This document shows positions 22,780 through 34,669 of a stretch of 64,000 nucleotides of DNA, piece after piece; the first letter of the stretch is position 1, and each line of letters opens with the position of its first letter. The stretch is from Siphonodentalium dalli (lineage: Eukaryota > Mollusca > Scaphopoda > Gadilida > Siphonodentaliidae): assembly GCA_032622095.1 (NCBI GenBank), contig CP136064.1:6813512-6877511 (forward strand), written 5' to 3'. The position numbers and the translations under genes are program-made. The notes under the pieces are model-generated. The model had not been told where the DNA came from. It searched no databases and saw nothing but the letters and a program-made list of their open reading frames with translations.

Positions 22780-24262
22780 TCATATATCGTCAATTTTCAA
22801 TTTTAGTATTTATACTAAACAACTATGCATGTCAGACTCAGTTTAACATCTCAAATAAGTCGAGCCTCTGACTGCCATTCCGTTCACCAGTTGTGACTAT
22901 ATTGTATAATTGATTCCGGGAACCATACATATATATTTTAATAACATAGAAGCCAAGTGTGAATATCATAGCATGACTATATAAATAATCAATTATAACT
23001 GAATATACCTGTATACTCACTGTGCTCATTGGCAGATATTTAGAAACTTGGTTCACATTCATACATGCGGATGAGCAGCTAGCGAAGTTCAACAGAAAGC
23101 CCAAGACTTTCTGTCGAAAGCCCAAGACTTTCTGTCGAGCCACGCATCTGACCATCCGCATAGATGAATGAATGGGAATCCATGTAGTGTTTATCGCCTA
23201 GATATTTACAGGCATTAATTGTTTACTGAAAAAACGTTCATGATGATCCTAATGAAAGAACATAGTCTGCGGAGTAGTGTGTGATTCTTCATGTTAAGAA
23301 TTTCATTTATCGCAGTAGCATCTTTTCTTCTAAAGTATTTTGGTTGTAAAAAGCGTTTTCTTACGTCCATAAAGAATTCACACTCCAATAAATAGTGAAA
23401 TTCATCACCAAGACTGCTTTTGTTGCATATTCGGTCAGCGAGATCAATATTATTCCATCGGCCTGTCTCTATGGGTAGCTGATGATTACACGTACGAAAT
23501 CTACATAATGTTAACCGGTTTCTGGTGTCAAGAACATTCAAGTAGTTTTCAAAATGTATATCATGTTTGAACATTTTGTATATAATTCGCCTACTACCCG
23601 AGGCGTCTATATCAGTCTTCCATTTATTATGGAATCTACAAATAAGGTTGCACTCAATGTACGAGAGTAATCGTTCAGTACATTGAATTTTATCTATATT
23701 CATTAAGTGAATCTGACCACAATCTGTTAAAATTTGCTTAACTTTGTTTATCCATGTGAAATTAGAGGACGCGACATTACTGAGTTTAAGCGCTAACATA
23801 TATAATATTTTACAATATCTATTACAATTCATATTTACGACTTTCAACCAATACTTTATCACACGCATGGTTATTAATACATCAATTGGCATTCGGCCGC
23901 TCTCTCCGTATAACATATAATTACATGTGGATGGTTTTAGCTGTAAAACAGACTTACAAAATTTTCTATGTATGTTCTCAATTATATCATTATTTCCTGT
24001 GCCCCAAATTTCACTCCCATAGGCAAGTATGGGTGCAACTTGTGCATCAAATAAATCAAATTGGTCTTTTACCGAAAGGCAGTGTGCTCGTGATTTTGTG
24101 ATTATGGAGTACATGGCTTTAGTGGCTTTGTCTACAAGCACCTTCTTTGCTTCAGAATATGAGCCAGATTTAGTATGTATAATTCCCAGATAATTAAATT
24201 TTTTAACAACTTCAATTTCCCTCCCATTATAGAAAAAAATTCTGTTTTTTGGAAGGCTACGT
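22780..24262 (-). pseudogene. LINE relic, C-terminal ORF2 and 3' UTR, 5' truncated
   Basis: An open minus-strand frame runs from about 24240 to the stop at 23215. It encodes the post-RT region of a non-LTR retrotransposon: YNGREIEVVKKFNYLGI (the LGI motif after the palm), LAYGSEIWG, then NYMLYGESGR, NHQLPIETGRWNNI and GDEFHYLLECEFF, a C-terminal pattern common in LINEs of marine animals. The catalytic RT box is missing because the copy is cut at about 24262, where an unrelated MITE-like repeat begins. 23214 down to about 22780 is its probable 3' UTR. It includes a duplicated 22-bp hairpin around AAAGCCCAAGACTTT (about 23094-23136). Different subfamily from elements 1 and 2. Confidence 0.85.
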
Positions 24263-24445
24263 CTAAAAGTCTAAAAGCGCGCGAACTTAAATTACTACTT
24301 AAGTAGGACTTAATCTTGTTTTGTGAAACGCGTTCTTGAAACGGAAAAGTTACATCATAAGATCCACCTTAGATCTTAGATTAAGTCCATCTTAAGATAA
24401 TCTTATGAGTCAGTTATGACATTGCTTCATGAAACAGGCCCCGGA
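24262..24445 (-). mobile_element. MITE- or SINE-like repeat with GGGGCCTGTTTCATGAA end, copy 2
   Basis: Minus-strand copy of the repeat at 6603-6790. On the plus strand it ends TTCATGAAACAGGCCCC at about 24424-24440. The interior has CTTAAG and TCATAAG words and GTTTTGTGAAACGCG. Its inner end abuts the truncated LINE. Confidence 0.6.
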
Positions 24446-25804
24446 CCTTTATGAATAATGGTTTACATCTTTTAGTTCTGTTGAGCGATAGGTTTTACTT
24501 TATGTTCTTTGGATGCATTTTACACTATATTCTTGAGGTAATTAAATGAGTTGAATTTATCATGTTCAGATACCAAATTCAACAAACGATATATGGTAAT
24601 TTTGTTATTGAATAAAATGGTGTGGAATTTATATGTGAACGAATGTGCAACAATTGTAACTCGGGTATGTGAACTCGGATATGTGGTGAGGAGTCAAATG
24701 TACCGTAGGATCGTGGTGATATAAGGGGCACAGCAGCCAGATACTTCAGACCGAACATGTGTTGAGATTGCACCGATAGTTTGACTTGCCGCCATGATTT
24801 ACAGTATAATATAATTATGTCGTTTTAGATCGAGATTAGAATATTTTCTTCAAGTTTCGTTTGTGACGTGGACTTGTCCATCTATTGAAAAACGTGAGGG
24901 ATTAGGTGGATAATTAGGCCTACAACTAGTGGGGTACAAATTGAATTTTAAATTTTTATATCTGCCAGGTGTAATTGGAAATTATATCTCCCCTTGCCGA
25001 AAAAAGAACAATATTCAGTGCCCCGAAAACATTTATCGGTCCCGGTTGTGATCCATAACACGTTTTTTTTCCTTTTCTGAACACGATTAGGTTTGGATTG
25101 CATTATAATACAACTGGTTTCCCACAGCTCTAATAATGACATGTTCCACACATTATTTTTGTATGTAACGGGGGAAATCGTTCCTTGTTTCTAATGTAAA
25201 TAAATAATAGATCGTAAAGAAATCCGCTTCCATATGTAGGACTATCCCTGCAATATTGTCCGATGGTATAATTGTTCATTGCTCGTAGGCGTTCTCGGCT
25301 TTGTTCCATATGGATATAGCTGTTTGTTATTAGTGTGGGCGTTATCGTGCCTCGTCTGTTGTCCGAGCGTTACCAATATTGAATCTGAAGACACAGAGAG
25401 TGGATAGGTGCGCAAAATTTCAAGATATCTTTTGAAAACCATGCAGGAATATGTTTCTTAATTTGTGCTTATGATACCGGGTGGAAAAATGCTCTAAATA
25501 AAGCTCTGTTGCTTCTTACTGGTGAAATTTGGATAAATGTGTTGGCGCTATCAATAAAATCCAACAGCGCGAAAATGGGTGAAAAGTAAGAGATTGAAAT
25601 TTGTGCGAGGCATCAGTTTTATACGGGACTATATTTCTAAAAGCGGTTTTGTTCAATGGACACAAGAAATATATAGTTCTTCTTTCGCTAATAAGGCACA
25701 ACAAGAATATTTGTTGTTTCCGAGAAATAAGCATCGGAAGCGAGAATTAGCGATTTGTTATGAGTGGTTCGTTACCCATCACGTGACCGAGTTTAGTGGC
25801 CCTG
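24446..25804. other. Intergenic, nothing firmly recognised
   Basis: Several open frames of 64-81 codons on both strands, none with recognisable domains or splice context. No repeat boundaries seen. Confidence 0.4.
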
Positions 25805-26048
25805 ATATATATAGAAGCATATAGAAGAGTGTCGTCTCCTCATGTTTGTCTGGGGCTCTGTATGGGTGAAATTATAAAATTGTTAAAGAATACAAGAACA
25901 AATTATTAAAATTGTAAAAAATTGTTAGGCCAATGCATTCTCTTATATATGCGAGGCGACCTATGGTCGACTCGCATATATAAGAGAATGCATTGGCACA
26001 GGGTAAAAAAATCCCGACTTACGACTGGATTTGATATGGCGGGTCACA
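25805..26048 (+). mobile_element. Half copy of the long-TIR palindrome MITE (right half)
   Basis: Matches the right half of the complete copy at 50666-51090. It runs from GAAGCATATAGAAGAGTGTC through GGGGCTCTGTATGGGTGAAA, palindrome module 25929-25997, GGCACAGGGTAAAAAAATCC, and the terminal segment ACTGGATTTGATATGGCGGG ending TCACA at 26048. The left half is missing. Confidence 0.8.
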
Positions 26049-26124
26049 TATGAGCTTCTGTTTCATATAATTACCATGTTGTTTGTACTTTTACTTTAAA
26101 CATATTTTAATGTATTTAGAAAAA

Positions 26125-26950
26125 ATATACATAGGGATCAAGGCACAAGTTACAAAACTTACAAACTTGCCCCTCTCCTAATACAATCATGGAACATACA
26201 TAAAAATACATAGCAGATATAGCAAACTGTTTATAAAGAAGAGTGTAGAGTGTGTGTGCTGCGGGTGTCGGGTTTCCATCTGTATTCCAATCTCGGTTAT
26301 GAAGAAAACCCTAGAACTCAGTGAGTTGAAAGATGAATGGCGAAATTTACCATGTTATCATACATGGGTTTGTTCAAAACGCTCTGTTTTAGCTATAAAA
26401 GATTGAGTAATGCGGAAAAGAGTAGTGTTCTTTTGATTTGATATACCTTTTACCCCATATAAGAAATTATTTGCTTCTAATGATTGAACGCCATTAATAC
26501 TTAAATTTCGGTAAAAGTAAATTATATGATCTACAAATAAAGGGCAAACATGAAAATAGTGATTGGCGTCTTCAATGTCTAGTCTAAGTTACAGGGGCAT
26601 ATAGGCGTTTGTTGTTTGTATCTCAAAAGTGTATTAGAGTTACTAGTCTTCGTTGAAATGTTGGCTAATTTTCGTTTCTGGTTGATAAATGTTGTGTCCG
26701 ATAGTACATAAGATAGTAGTGATTGTTTTTTTTTGTTGCCGGATCTGGTAAGTACTGTGTAACAGGAGAGGCATATGAAACGATTAATACGAGCGTACAC
26801 ACCTAAATAATAAGATAATACCTTAATTGCCGATGACTGGTTGTATTCATTGTACAACACAGGTGTGAGTAGAAGAATAGAATAATCCAGTAACAATAGT
26901 GTGATATACGCTACAGTGAACGTATAGATAACATGGATACATGATACCAC
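26125..26950 (-). pseudogene. LINE relic of the element-1 family, C-terminal end and 3' tail
   Basis: On the minus strand a frame ending near 26579 finishes PICPCNLD. After a frameshift the continuation reads EDANHYFHVCPLF and on to a stop near 26366, which matches the C-terminal zinc-knuckle region of LINE element 1 (CSCG..EDAYHFFFMCPLY). The plus strand at 26128-26180 (GGGATCAAGGCACAAGTTAC, then CCCCTCTCC) is the reverse complement of the family's 3' terminal block, which places the end near 26125. Everything upstream, including RT, is missing or unrecognisable. A dead, 5'-truncated copy. Confidence 0.75.
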
Positions 26951-27355
26951 CGATACTAGAAATAACTACCCGTTCTTGATAGCGAGAGCGGACTTCACCC
27001 AGAACTTTCCTACCAACAAGACCTCTTCGTAACCTGTTTACTCATTGCTTTCCGGCAGAGAATTATTACAAATATAAAGTTATCAAAACTTATGGACTCC
27101 TGATTTTGTTCCCGTTTCACGGCCAATCAACCAATACTACACTAGCAACGGGACAGTTGACTGAATGGAATGACAGTTGGTATTCTTGTTTACAACCATA
27201 ACATACAGGTCAAGTTTGATCCTTCTGTAATTCATTCTGAAGCAAGTCATAGCATGCCACGACTGGCTCGTTCGAAACCCAACGTTATGTATACATAATT
27301 TGGAATGAGACATCTCAAAATATAATTACGCCGAAAAATCGTCCATATAGCTCTG

Positions 27356-27756
27356 TCGGGATTTTTTTTTACCCTGTGCCAATGCATTCTCTTATATATG
27401 CGAGTCGACCATAGGTCGCCTCGCATATATAAGAGAATGCATTGGCCTAACAATTTTTTATCATGTTTTTTAAATAAATGTTTCTTACAGTTTTTAGGAC
27501 ATAAAATAAAAAAACATCCATTACCCTGCAGGGAGCCCCACACATATATATATAGAAGCATATAGAAGAGCGTCGTCTGCTCATGTTTGTCTGGGGCTCT
27601 GTATGGGTGAAATTATAAAATTGTTAATGAATACAAGAACAAATTATTAAAATTATAAAAAATTGTTAGGCCAATGCATTCTCTTATATATGCGAGGCGA
27701 CCTATGGTCGACTCGCATATATAAGAGAATGCATTGGCACAGGGTAAAAAAATCGT
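27356..27756. mobile_element. Palindrome-pair MITE inserted beside the 22-bp minisatellite
   Basis: Inverted ends: TCGGGATTTTTTTTTTACCC before module 27378-27446, and GGCACAGGGTAAAAAAATC after module 27670-27738. The spacer between the modules (about 223 bp) includes ACCCTGCAGGGAGCCCC and GGGGCTCTGTATGGGTGAAA and matches the spacer of the copy at 50666-51090. The outer parts of the long TIR are missing on both sides. One minisatellite unit (AATCGTCCATATAGCTCTG) lies immediately to the left and the large array immediately to the right. Confidence 0.82.
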
Positions 27757-28985
27757 CCATATAGCTCTGATAAATCGTCCATATAGCTCTGATAAATCGT
27801 CATATAGCTCTGATAAATCGTCCATATAGCTCTGATAAATCGTCCATATAGCTCTGATAAATCGTCCATATAGCTCTGATAAATCGTCCATATAGCTCTG
27901 ATAAATCGTCCATATAGCTCGGATAAATCGTCCATATAGCTCTGATAAATCTTCCATATAGCTCTGATAAATCGTCCATATAGCTCTGATAAATCGTCCA
28001 TATAGCTCTGATAAATCGTCCATATAGCTCTGATAAATCGTCCATATAGCTCTGATAAATCTTCCATATAGCTCTGATAAATCGTCCATATAGCTCGGAT
28101 AAATCTTCCATATAGCTCGGATAAATCTTCCATATAGCTCTGATAAATCGTCCATATAGCTCTGATAAATCGTCCATATAGCTCTGATAAATCGTCCATA
28201 TAGCTCGGATAAATCGTCCATATAGCTCTGAACAATCGTCCATATAGCTCTGATAAATCGTCCATATAGCTCTGATAAATCGTCCATATAGCTCTGATAA
28301 ATCGTCCATATAGCTCTGATAAATCGTCCATATAGCTCTGATAAATCGTCCATATAGCTCTGATAAATCGTCCATATAGCTCTGATAAATCGTCCATATA
28401 GCTCTGATAAATCGTCCATATAGCTCTGATAAATCGTCCATATAGCTCTGATAAATCGTCCATATAGCTCTGATAAATCGTCCATATAGCTCTGATAAAT
28501 CGTCCATATAGCTCTGATAAATCGTCCATATAGCTCTGATAAATCGTCCATATAGCTCTGATAAATCGTCCATATAGCTCTGATAAATCGTCCATACAGC
28601 TCTGATAAATCGTCCATATAGCTCTGATAAATCGTCCATATAGCTCTGATAAATCGTCCATATAGCTCTGATAAATCGTCCATATAGCTCTGATAAATCG
28701 TCCATATAGCTCTGATAAATCGTCCATATAGCTCTGATAAATCGTCCATATAGCTCTGATAAATCGTCCATATAGCTCTGATAAATCGTCCATATAGCTC
28801 TGATAAATCGTCCATATAGCTCTGATAAATCGTCCATATAGCTCTGATAAATCGTCCTAATAGCTCTGATAAATCGTCCATATAGCTCTGATAAATCGTC
28901 CATATAGCTCTGATAAATCTTCCATATAGCTCTGATAAATCGTCCATATAGCTCTGATAAATCGTCCATATAGCTCTGATAAATA
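27753..28985. repeat. 22-bp minisatellite, about 56 copies
   Basis: The unit starts CGTCCATATAGCTCTG and ends ATAAAT. Most copies are identical; sporadic changes give CTTCC for CGTCC, TCGG for TCTG, and one 21-bp unit near 27797. The minus strand has no stop in any frame because 22 is not a multiple of three, so each frame reads the same 22-residue cycle (DDLSELYGRF...IYQSYM) in shifted phase. The resulting frames of 363-480 codons are arithmetic consequences of the repeat and are not called as genes. Confidence 0.95.
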
Positions 28986-29168
28986 CATGTTTTTTTCTTA
29001 TAAATTTTTCGATAAATTTGAGATCGTTTCGTTTGTGTCGGTTCGAATTTTTCAATCAGTCGCGTAAAATTACACATAATATAAACCATGGGAAGAACAT
29101 ATACAGTTGTCTTCACTCTGAAACGGTTTATAAGATACGACATTATTTTGACAATTAAACAAAGAGAA

Positions 29169-29475
29169 TGATTGATTGATTGGGGTTTATTGTCGCTTTA
29201 GCCACTAAGGCCATATCACGACATTGCCAGTTTTAGTGGTGGAGGAAATCCGCACACTTGCGACTAATCTAACAGTGATTTCAATGGCTGATAAACTCGT
29301 CAACCATGTGCGGCAAACCACCGGCCATCGGCGAGTAACTGGTAACTCCACCAGATAACGATTTCGAGTCACAAAGTCCACGATGGAAACATGTGGATTT
29401 GAACCGTAATCGCCAGCGCTGGAGGGCGAAACAGCTTGGATTTGTACCCCTAACCGATTGAGCCACCGAGGCCCC
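29169..29475 (-). mobile_element. tRNA-derived SINE with perfect target-site duplication
   Basis: Read on the minus strand it starts GGGGCCTCGGTGGCTCAATC. A pol III A box TGGCTCAATCGG lies at 29454-29465 and a B box GGTTCAAATCC at 29395-29405. The body is about 200 bp and it ends in CAATAAACCCCAATCAATCA, an (AATC)n tail. Direct repeats TTAAACAAAGAGAA flank it exactly at 29155-29168 and 29476-29489. Head, internal promoter, simple-repeat tail and 14-bp duplication together show a LINE-mobilised SINE that inserted recently enough to keep a perfect duplication. The minus-strand reading frames over it are not genes. Confidence 0.93.
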
Positions 29476-29599
29476 TTAAACAAAGAGAAAGCAGCGCGTG
29501 AAGTGTTTTAATTATTTCATTTTCAGATAACGCAATATACCTTTTCCGGAAGTCTCACGTTATAACGTTTCCGATTCCAGAATTGTAATTAATACACAT

Positions 29600-30300
29600 G
29601 TCATCACAACATGGACGGCTATATATATGTCGACCTAATGACCATGCACCTTACCAACTGAGCCACTGGGATACCAGCTTCCTGGTGTACTGGGTTAAAC
29701 AGGAACAAAACATCCCGTGCTACATGTCACTGAGATTGACTACCATTAGATACCTCATCGTGAACCCCGATTACACATTGTTTGGTATATAATCCTTGGA
29801 GTATAGGCTGGTCATATACATGAATGAGGTTACATTCCCTGCATATTAGTAAAGCACAAACCCGCGTTAGTAAGGCGCTAATTGGTCATCACAACATGGC
29901 GGGCTATATATATGTCGACATAATGACCATGCACCTTACCAACTGAGCCACTGGGATACCAGCTTCCTGGTGTACTGGGTTAAACAGGAACAAAACATCC
30001 CGTGCTACATGTCACTGAGATTGACTACCATTAGATACCTCATCGTGAACCCCGATTACACATTGTTTGGTATATAATCCTTGGAGTATAGGCTGGTCAT
30101 ATACATGAATGAGGTTACATTCCCTGCATATTAGTAAAGCACAAACCCGTGTTAGTAGGGCGCTAATTGATCATCACAACATGGCGGGCTATATATATGT
30201 CGACCTAATGACCATGCACCTTACCAACCGAGCCACTGGGATACCAGCTTCCTGTTGTGTTGGGTTAAACAGGAAAAGCAGTAATTTCATTGTCAAATCA
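29600..30300. repeat. 285-bp tandem repeat, two full units plus a partial
   Basis: TCATCACAACATGG recurs at 29601, 29886 and 30171 (period 285), and the first two units are nearly identical. On the minus strand each unit has an A-box-like TGGCTCAGTTGG (first copy about 29656-29667) with GTCGAC downstream, a degenerate tRNA-like head. No convincing B box. Possibly a tandemly duplicated SINE-related repeat. Confidence 0.8.
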
Positions 30301-31424
30301 GTCAGCTGAATCGGTACTTAATAGTTATTACAGGACACATTACGGAGACCTGAAACAAGTTGGGGGAGTTGTCCGCATGGCGCGGGTCTCAATGAAGACA
30401 TAAATCAAATTCTAAGTCAGATCAATGGACGATAGACGGAAACGATAACTGATCTGGAATCGGGAACGGAAGCGTAATGAATCAAACACTCGGTATTCTC
30501 GGGGAAACAATACTAATGGTTTTATAGAAGAAAATATCATGCGCAACATCACCCTTCATGAATGAAAGGGTTGTCGCGAACACAGTAATTCATTCCCGCG
30601 GAGAAACCAATATGGTCGCTGTAGACAGCCGCGAACCCGTGTGGTCTGTACGTGTGTATTAAATTGCCCCCGGTGGCTCAGTTTGTACCTGTCGCGTAAC
30701 TCGCGTTATGTCAACACAAACAGTCGTATACCAACATCATACAAGAAAATCAATGTCAGAAATGGTAACGCGCTTAAGATCATATATTATGTACCCACGA
30801 TTGTAATTATAGAATATAAAATATACTGGTTTTGCGAATGACCAACTCAGAATTCCGTTAAAATAACAATAAAAACCAGCACCTAATTAACGAACCGGCG
30901 ACCGACTCGGTCGTCTCCGACCACAACCCCCAGTTGGCTGCAGAACGAAAATTGTCTATAAAAGTTAAATTGAAATATAAGACTTACAAATTAGCTTTTT
31001 CATTTCTTTTATTTGTAATTGACATAGCTTGTCACAAACAAAAATAAACGAAATTGAAATCCCCAACTACACCTTTACCGGACTCGGCCTCTTGGTCGCG
31101 CAGTTCGACTTTTAAATCCTTCCTAAAAGTTCCCAAATAAAACCCCCAGCGTAAACTCCAGCGCCCAGCCGAAACAAGAATTTGAACACAAGTATACACG
31201 CGGCGCGCGTAATAATTACAGAAGAATCAGGGCCGGTAATTCCATCATATATGTCAGTTTGTTTGGTACAGGTGCTGGTTCGAGTCCCAGTCAGCTCGGA
31301 TTTGTAGATGGAACGCAACCTAATTCGTGAGTCTGGCCAAGTTTGTCAGTTCATGTCAGATGGTCTTTTGTTTCTATTTGCAGTAGAGTGATTTCCCGGC
31401 GAAATTAATCTTCTGTGGGGTATT
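30301..31424. other. Intergenic with tRNA-like fragments
   Basis: CCCCCGGTGGCTCAGTTTGT at about 30665-30684 looks like a tRNA/SINE head. GCTGGTTCGAGTCCCAG at about 31271-31287 contains a perfect pol III B box GGTTCGAGTCC but no A box at the usual distance. 30970-31110 is a diverged direct copy of 57940-58090 (shared GCATAGCTT.TCACAAAC and CAACTACACCTTTACCGGAC words). No gene supported. Confidence 0.5.
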
Positions 31425-31690
31425 TCCTTAAAGGGACGGATGTCCTTGGTTCCAGGTTATCATTTAGAAATACAATTTACCAAGTTATGAAAAATTCCTC
31501 AAGAATATACCAATAGCATGTTATAATGATACTATGGATAGGATATTATCCAGAAAACACACTTATGCGAGACGAGCGTTTGTTTATATACAACACATAA
31601 AGAGTGCGCGATAAGCAAAACACTCAACACTGTGGTGATTTTTTTTCCGTTGGGGGGGGGGGGGTTGATTCACGGTGACCCATTCAACGC
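31425..31690 (+). repeat. Dispersed repeat, partner of 20185-20435
   Basis: Contains AAGAATATAC, CGTTTGTTTATATACA, GATAAGCAAAACACTCAACA and GGTGACCCATTCAAC in the same order as the earlier copy, interrupted by a G run (about 31651-31663). A reverse copy of part of it (GCTTATCGCACACTCTTTAC) follows at about 31785-31804. Confidence 0.65.
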
Positions 31691-31828
31691 CCACTACCGA
31701 GCGCTATATAACGGAATGCTGTAAGCAACATGGTAGAGCTTTAAATAAAGTTCACTCATTTGGAATATGACAGGTTTTGAGTGCTTTGCTTATCGCACAC
31801 TCTTTACGTACTGTAATGTATCATCCAT

Positions 31829-32068
31829 TACCCTGCAGGGAGCCCCACACATATATAGAAGCATATATAATAGTGTCGTCTGCTCATGTTTGTCTGGGGC
31901 TCTGTATGGGTGAAATTATAAAATTGTTAAAGAATACAAGAAAAAATATTAAAATTGTAAAAAATTGTTAGGCCAATGCATTCTCTTATATATGCGAGGC
32001 GACCTATGGTCGACTCGCATATATAAGAGAATGCATTGGCCAGGGTAAAAAAAATCCCGACTTACGAT
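31829..32068 (+). mobile_element. Half copy of the long-TIR palindrome MITE (right half)
   Basis: Begins in the internal spacer at CATCCATTACCCTGCAGGGA, runs through palindrome module 31972-32040 and CCAGGGTAAAAAAAATCCCG, and ends at about 32068 before the distal TIR. Left module absent, as in the copy at 25805-26048. Confidence 0.8.
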
Positions 32069-33204
32069 TTACTTACTTACATGGCTTTTGTTTTTAACGA
32101 TCTTGACAATAACATGCTATTTATGCGATATTTATGATTGGTATAAGAACAAAATCTGTCTATATTTTAGTATTATTCTTTGTTAATGGTGATTTTAACC
32201 GATTTGACTATTTTAACAGCAAAACACATCGCGAAGGACATCCGTATATTTAAGCTATACAACAGGCAAAACCATTTCTAACATGTTTGAAAGTTGGAGG
32301 TATCACATGGAAAATTCCAACGCAAGGGGTGAAGTTAATAGGTCTTAGTGGGAAGACCCCCCCCCCCTTCGTCCCTGATCGTGACCTGATCTGACTGGTA
32401 GACATATACACGTGTCTGTGATCAGATATCGGGAATTCCGGGATCCGTGACAGTGTAACACGTGGAGCGGATATCACCTGCCCAGGCGGCGTGATTAATG
32501 AAGGCACAGAGTGCTAACATTTCTTCGGGCTATTGTCGCCCTACGCGCGTGTTACGTGAACAAATGTGAAATGCAATCACCCACAGTGCGATAGCAATCA
32601 GCCACCCTATAACTTCTCCATGTCTCGCCTCTCAAAAATCGATACATCCAGCAAATTTATTTGCATCTCCGTGTGACAGAAAAATGTCTTTGGGAAATTA
32701 TTCAAAGAAAATTAAGAATTTATTCCGCTCGTTTCCTGTAAAACATAGACTCAGAAGTCAACACATTTCCGTTTGCTCCATACATCGGATTTCGACGTGG
32801 CAGAAATCCATTCGTCCTGAAGTCTGATATTAGCACCATTAGTGTTAGAACTTGAACACATTGTGTGCTTATTTCAGTTTATCAAACTAGTATAACACTC
32901 GTATTACAATAGCTACTCCAGAGTATCACAATCGATGTGACTTTGTCACTTTCGGCACTTGGTTACTAACTTACTTGACTAGTGTTATACACATGGGGTC
33001 ATTATCCTCATATTTTCCTTCTATGTTAATAGTTTCATCGATACATGTTCTAAATTAAAACTTCAAAGATGGAGTCATGAAACCCTCTCACTATAGAAGT
33101 CACACACTGTTTTGATAGTATAATTGTGGTTTGATTTAAAACAAGTGACACCGAGGTACTGAACTTGTCCCGTGGGGAGTACATAATTGTTGGTAGTCTG
33201 GTGT
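32069..33204. other. Intergenic, nothing recognised
   Basis: Mixed composition without repeat boundaries I can place. A C run lies near 32359-32367. Short frames only. Confidence 0.4.
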
Positions 33205-34224
33205 ACCTATGTTATACCATTAGGGATCATTAGGACCACTTGTTAATGGCGCTTTCGGCGCCATTAGCGTTGTTTCGGTGCCGAAAGCGACAAAATATGC
33301 GCCGTTAGTAACGCGCCGAAAGCGCCGAAAGTGACAAAATATGCGCCAATAGCGCATGTACAATTGCGTATGTGATCACCCAGTGCAGATCGAACATGGC
33401 GATATGTATAGGCATATGTATCAATTTAAAAGGGAGGGGCTGAAATTTGCTGTAGATAGACCTCTAAATGCTATAAATTTTCATTATTTAGATTAAAAAT
33501 TATTGTGGCCGTCTGGTCCTGGTCCCTCCTTTGTGGGCAGTTAAAGGTACTCAATCCGATAAGACGGTCCCAATTTACTGGACAATTTGCGGATGAAGAT
33601 GGATAACTCTAAAGTCTAGTGGTACTTTAGTAATAATACGGACATATTTTGTTGAACAAATAAAAAGTTTTGAGAAATTTGATACCATACATGTAGTTGG
33701 TAGTGGTTATCATTATTTTGTAGAAATGCATCGATTGTGATACTTTAAGTGTATTTTGAAGAAATATTGTTGTATCTTGGTGGTATGGGGACCGTCTGAT
33801 CGGATTGAATACATTTGAAAGCTGATCATTTATTTTTAAATCGAGGTCTGGATTTGCCTGGAGTTTGACAAACATTTCATTAGGGCTGTGAGGTGACAGT
33901 TCGGAAAATATCGACCTGTAGAAAGTTTGGCAATTGGTTTTACGTGAATTTTGTCCTGGTTTAAGTGGGGTCCATTTGGACATTCCAAGGTGATCTCCGA
34001 TTCTGTCCGACAAGGTGGTCTCCGATTCTGCCCGACAAGGTTGTCTCTGACTCTGTTTCACGAGCTTTCATGGCGACGGTTCTCCTGGCGTAGGACGAAT
34101 TTACAGAGAAGGTATCCATATCCCGTTCCGGACTTTTATCAAATTGTTCTCCCCATTTTTTTTTTTTTTTGAGAGTGTGATATTGATGTTCTCACTTGTT
34201 TCGCCAAAAAGATCCAGCCTGCAA
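33205..34224 (-). repeat. 1-kb dispersed repeat, copy A (inverted to 49316-50430)
   Basis: Near-identical over most of its length to copy B 15 kb away in the opposite orientation. Landmarks: a block rich in GCGCCGAAAGCGC words, ACCAGGACCAGACGGCC (on the minus strand), and a 25-bp minisatellite (GAGACCACCTTGTCGG..) with about three copies. The minus-strand frame 33627-34061 (144 codons, including SPHSPNEMFVKLQ) is conserved in copy B, but it has no known domain and simply follows the DNA identity. A T run lies at about 34157-34170. Nature of the element unknown. Confidence 0.8.
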
Positions 34225-34669
34225 CGTTTTACCTGGTCAGACACCCACTTAGCAAATATTGCTTACACATAAAAACATATACTACGGTCGCAGGGGGCGT
34301 TGATCCGGCGAGTGGCAAACATCCTGGCGTTAGACAATTTGACGACTTTAGTTACGTAAGCATCATTTGTGTTTGTTTTATTACAACCTGATTTATTCTA
34401 CAGACTATATTTAGTTCATATTATATTATTATTTGCTTTTAACAATAGTATGTCATACTTCGCGAAAATGCGTTTGTGCTTTGCTGATGGGTGTGTAATA
34501 CATGGTCTCTGTAAACACTTGCATGACAATATTATTATTAATAAATCACTTGTATAACGCTCTGTAATAGTCAATACTAGTACTGAGAATGATTGGTAAC
34601 CGGTAAAATTCATCCAATTAAATCACTTGGTACAGGACTCATGTATACAATGGAGTACCACCCCCCCCC

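Noticed and set aside
6603-24445. An 18-kb element bounded by inverted GGGGCC..TTTCATGAA ends
   Set aside because: Both ends continue into similar short repeat bodies, consistent with two independent MITE- or SINE-like copies; the intervening DNA has nothing in common with one large element.
27613-29143. Three minus-strand open frames of 363-480 codons as a repetitive protein gene
   Set aside because: All three read the same 22-bp minisatellite in different phases; the sequence outside the array gives no start, domain or splice support.
31271-31287. Perfect B box GGTTCGAGTCC as a tRNA gene
   Set aside because: No A box at the right distance and no cloverleaf stems; at most a SINE remnant.
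33627-34061. 144-codon minus-strand frame as a host gene
   Set aside because: It belongs to a dispersed repeat with a second copy at 49316-50430; conservation of the frame only reflects recent duplication of the DNA.
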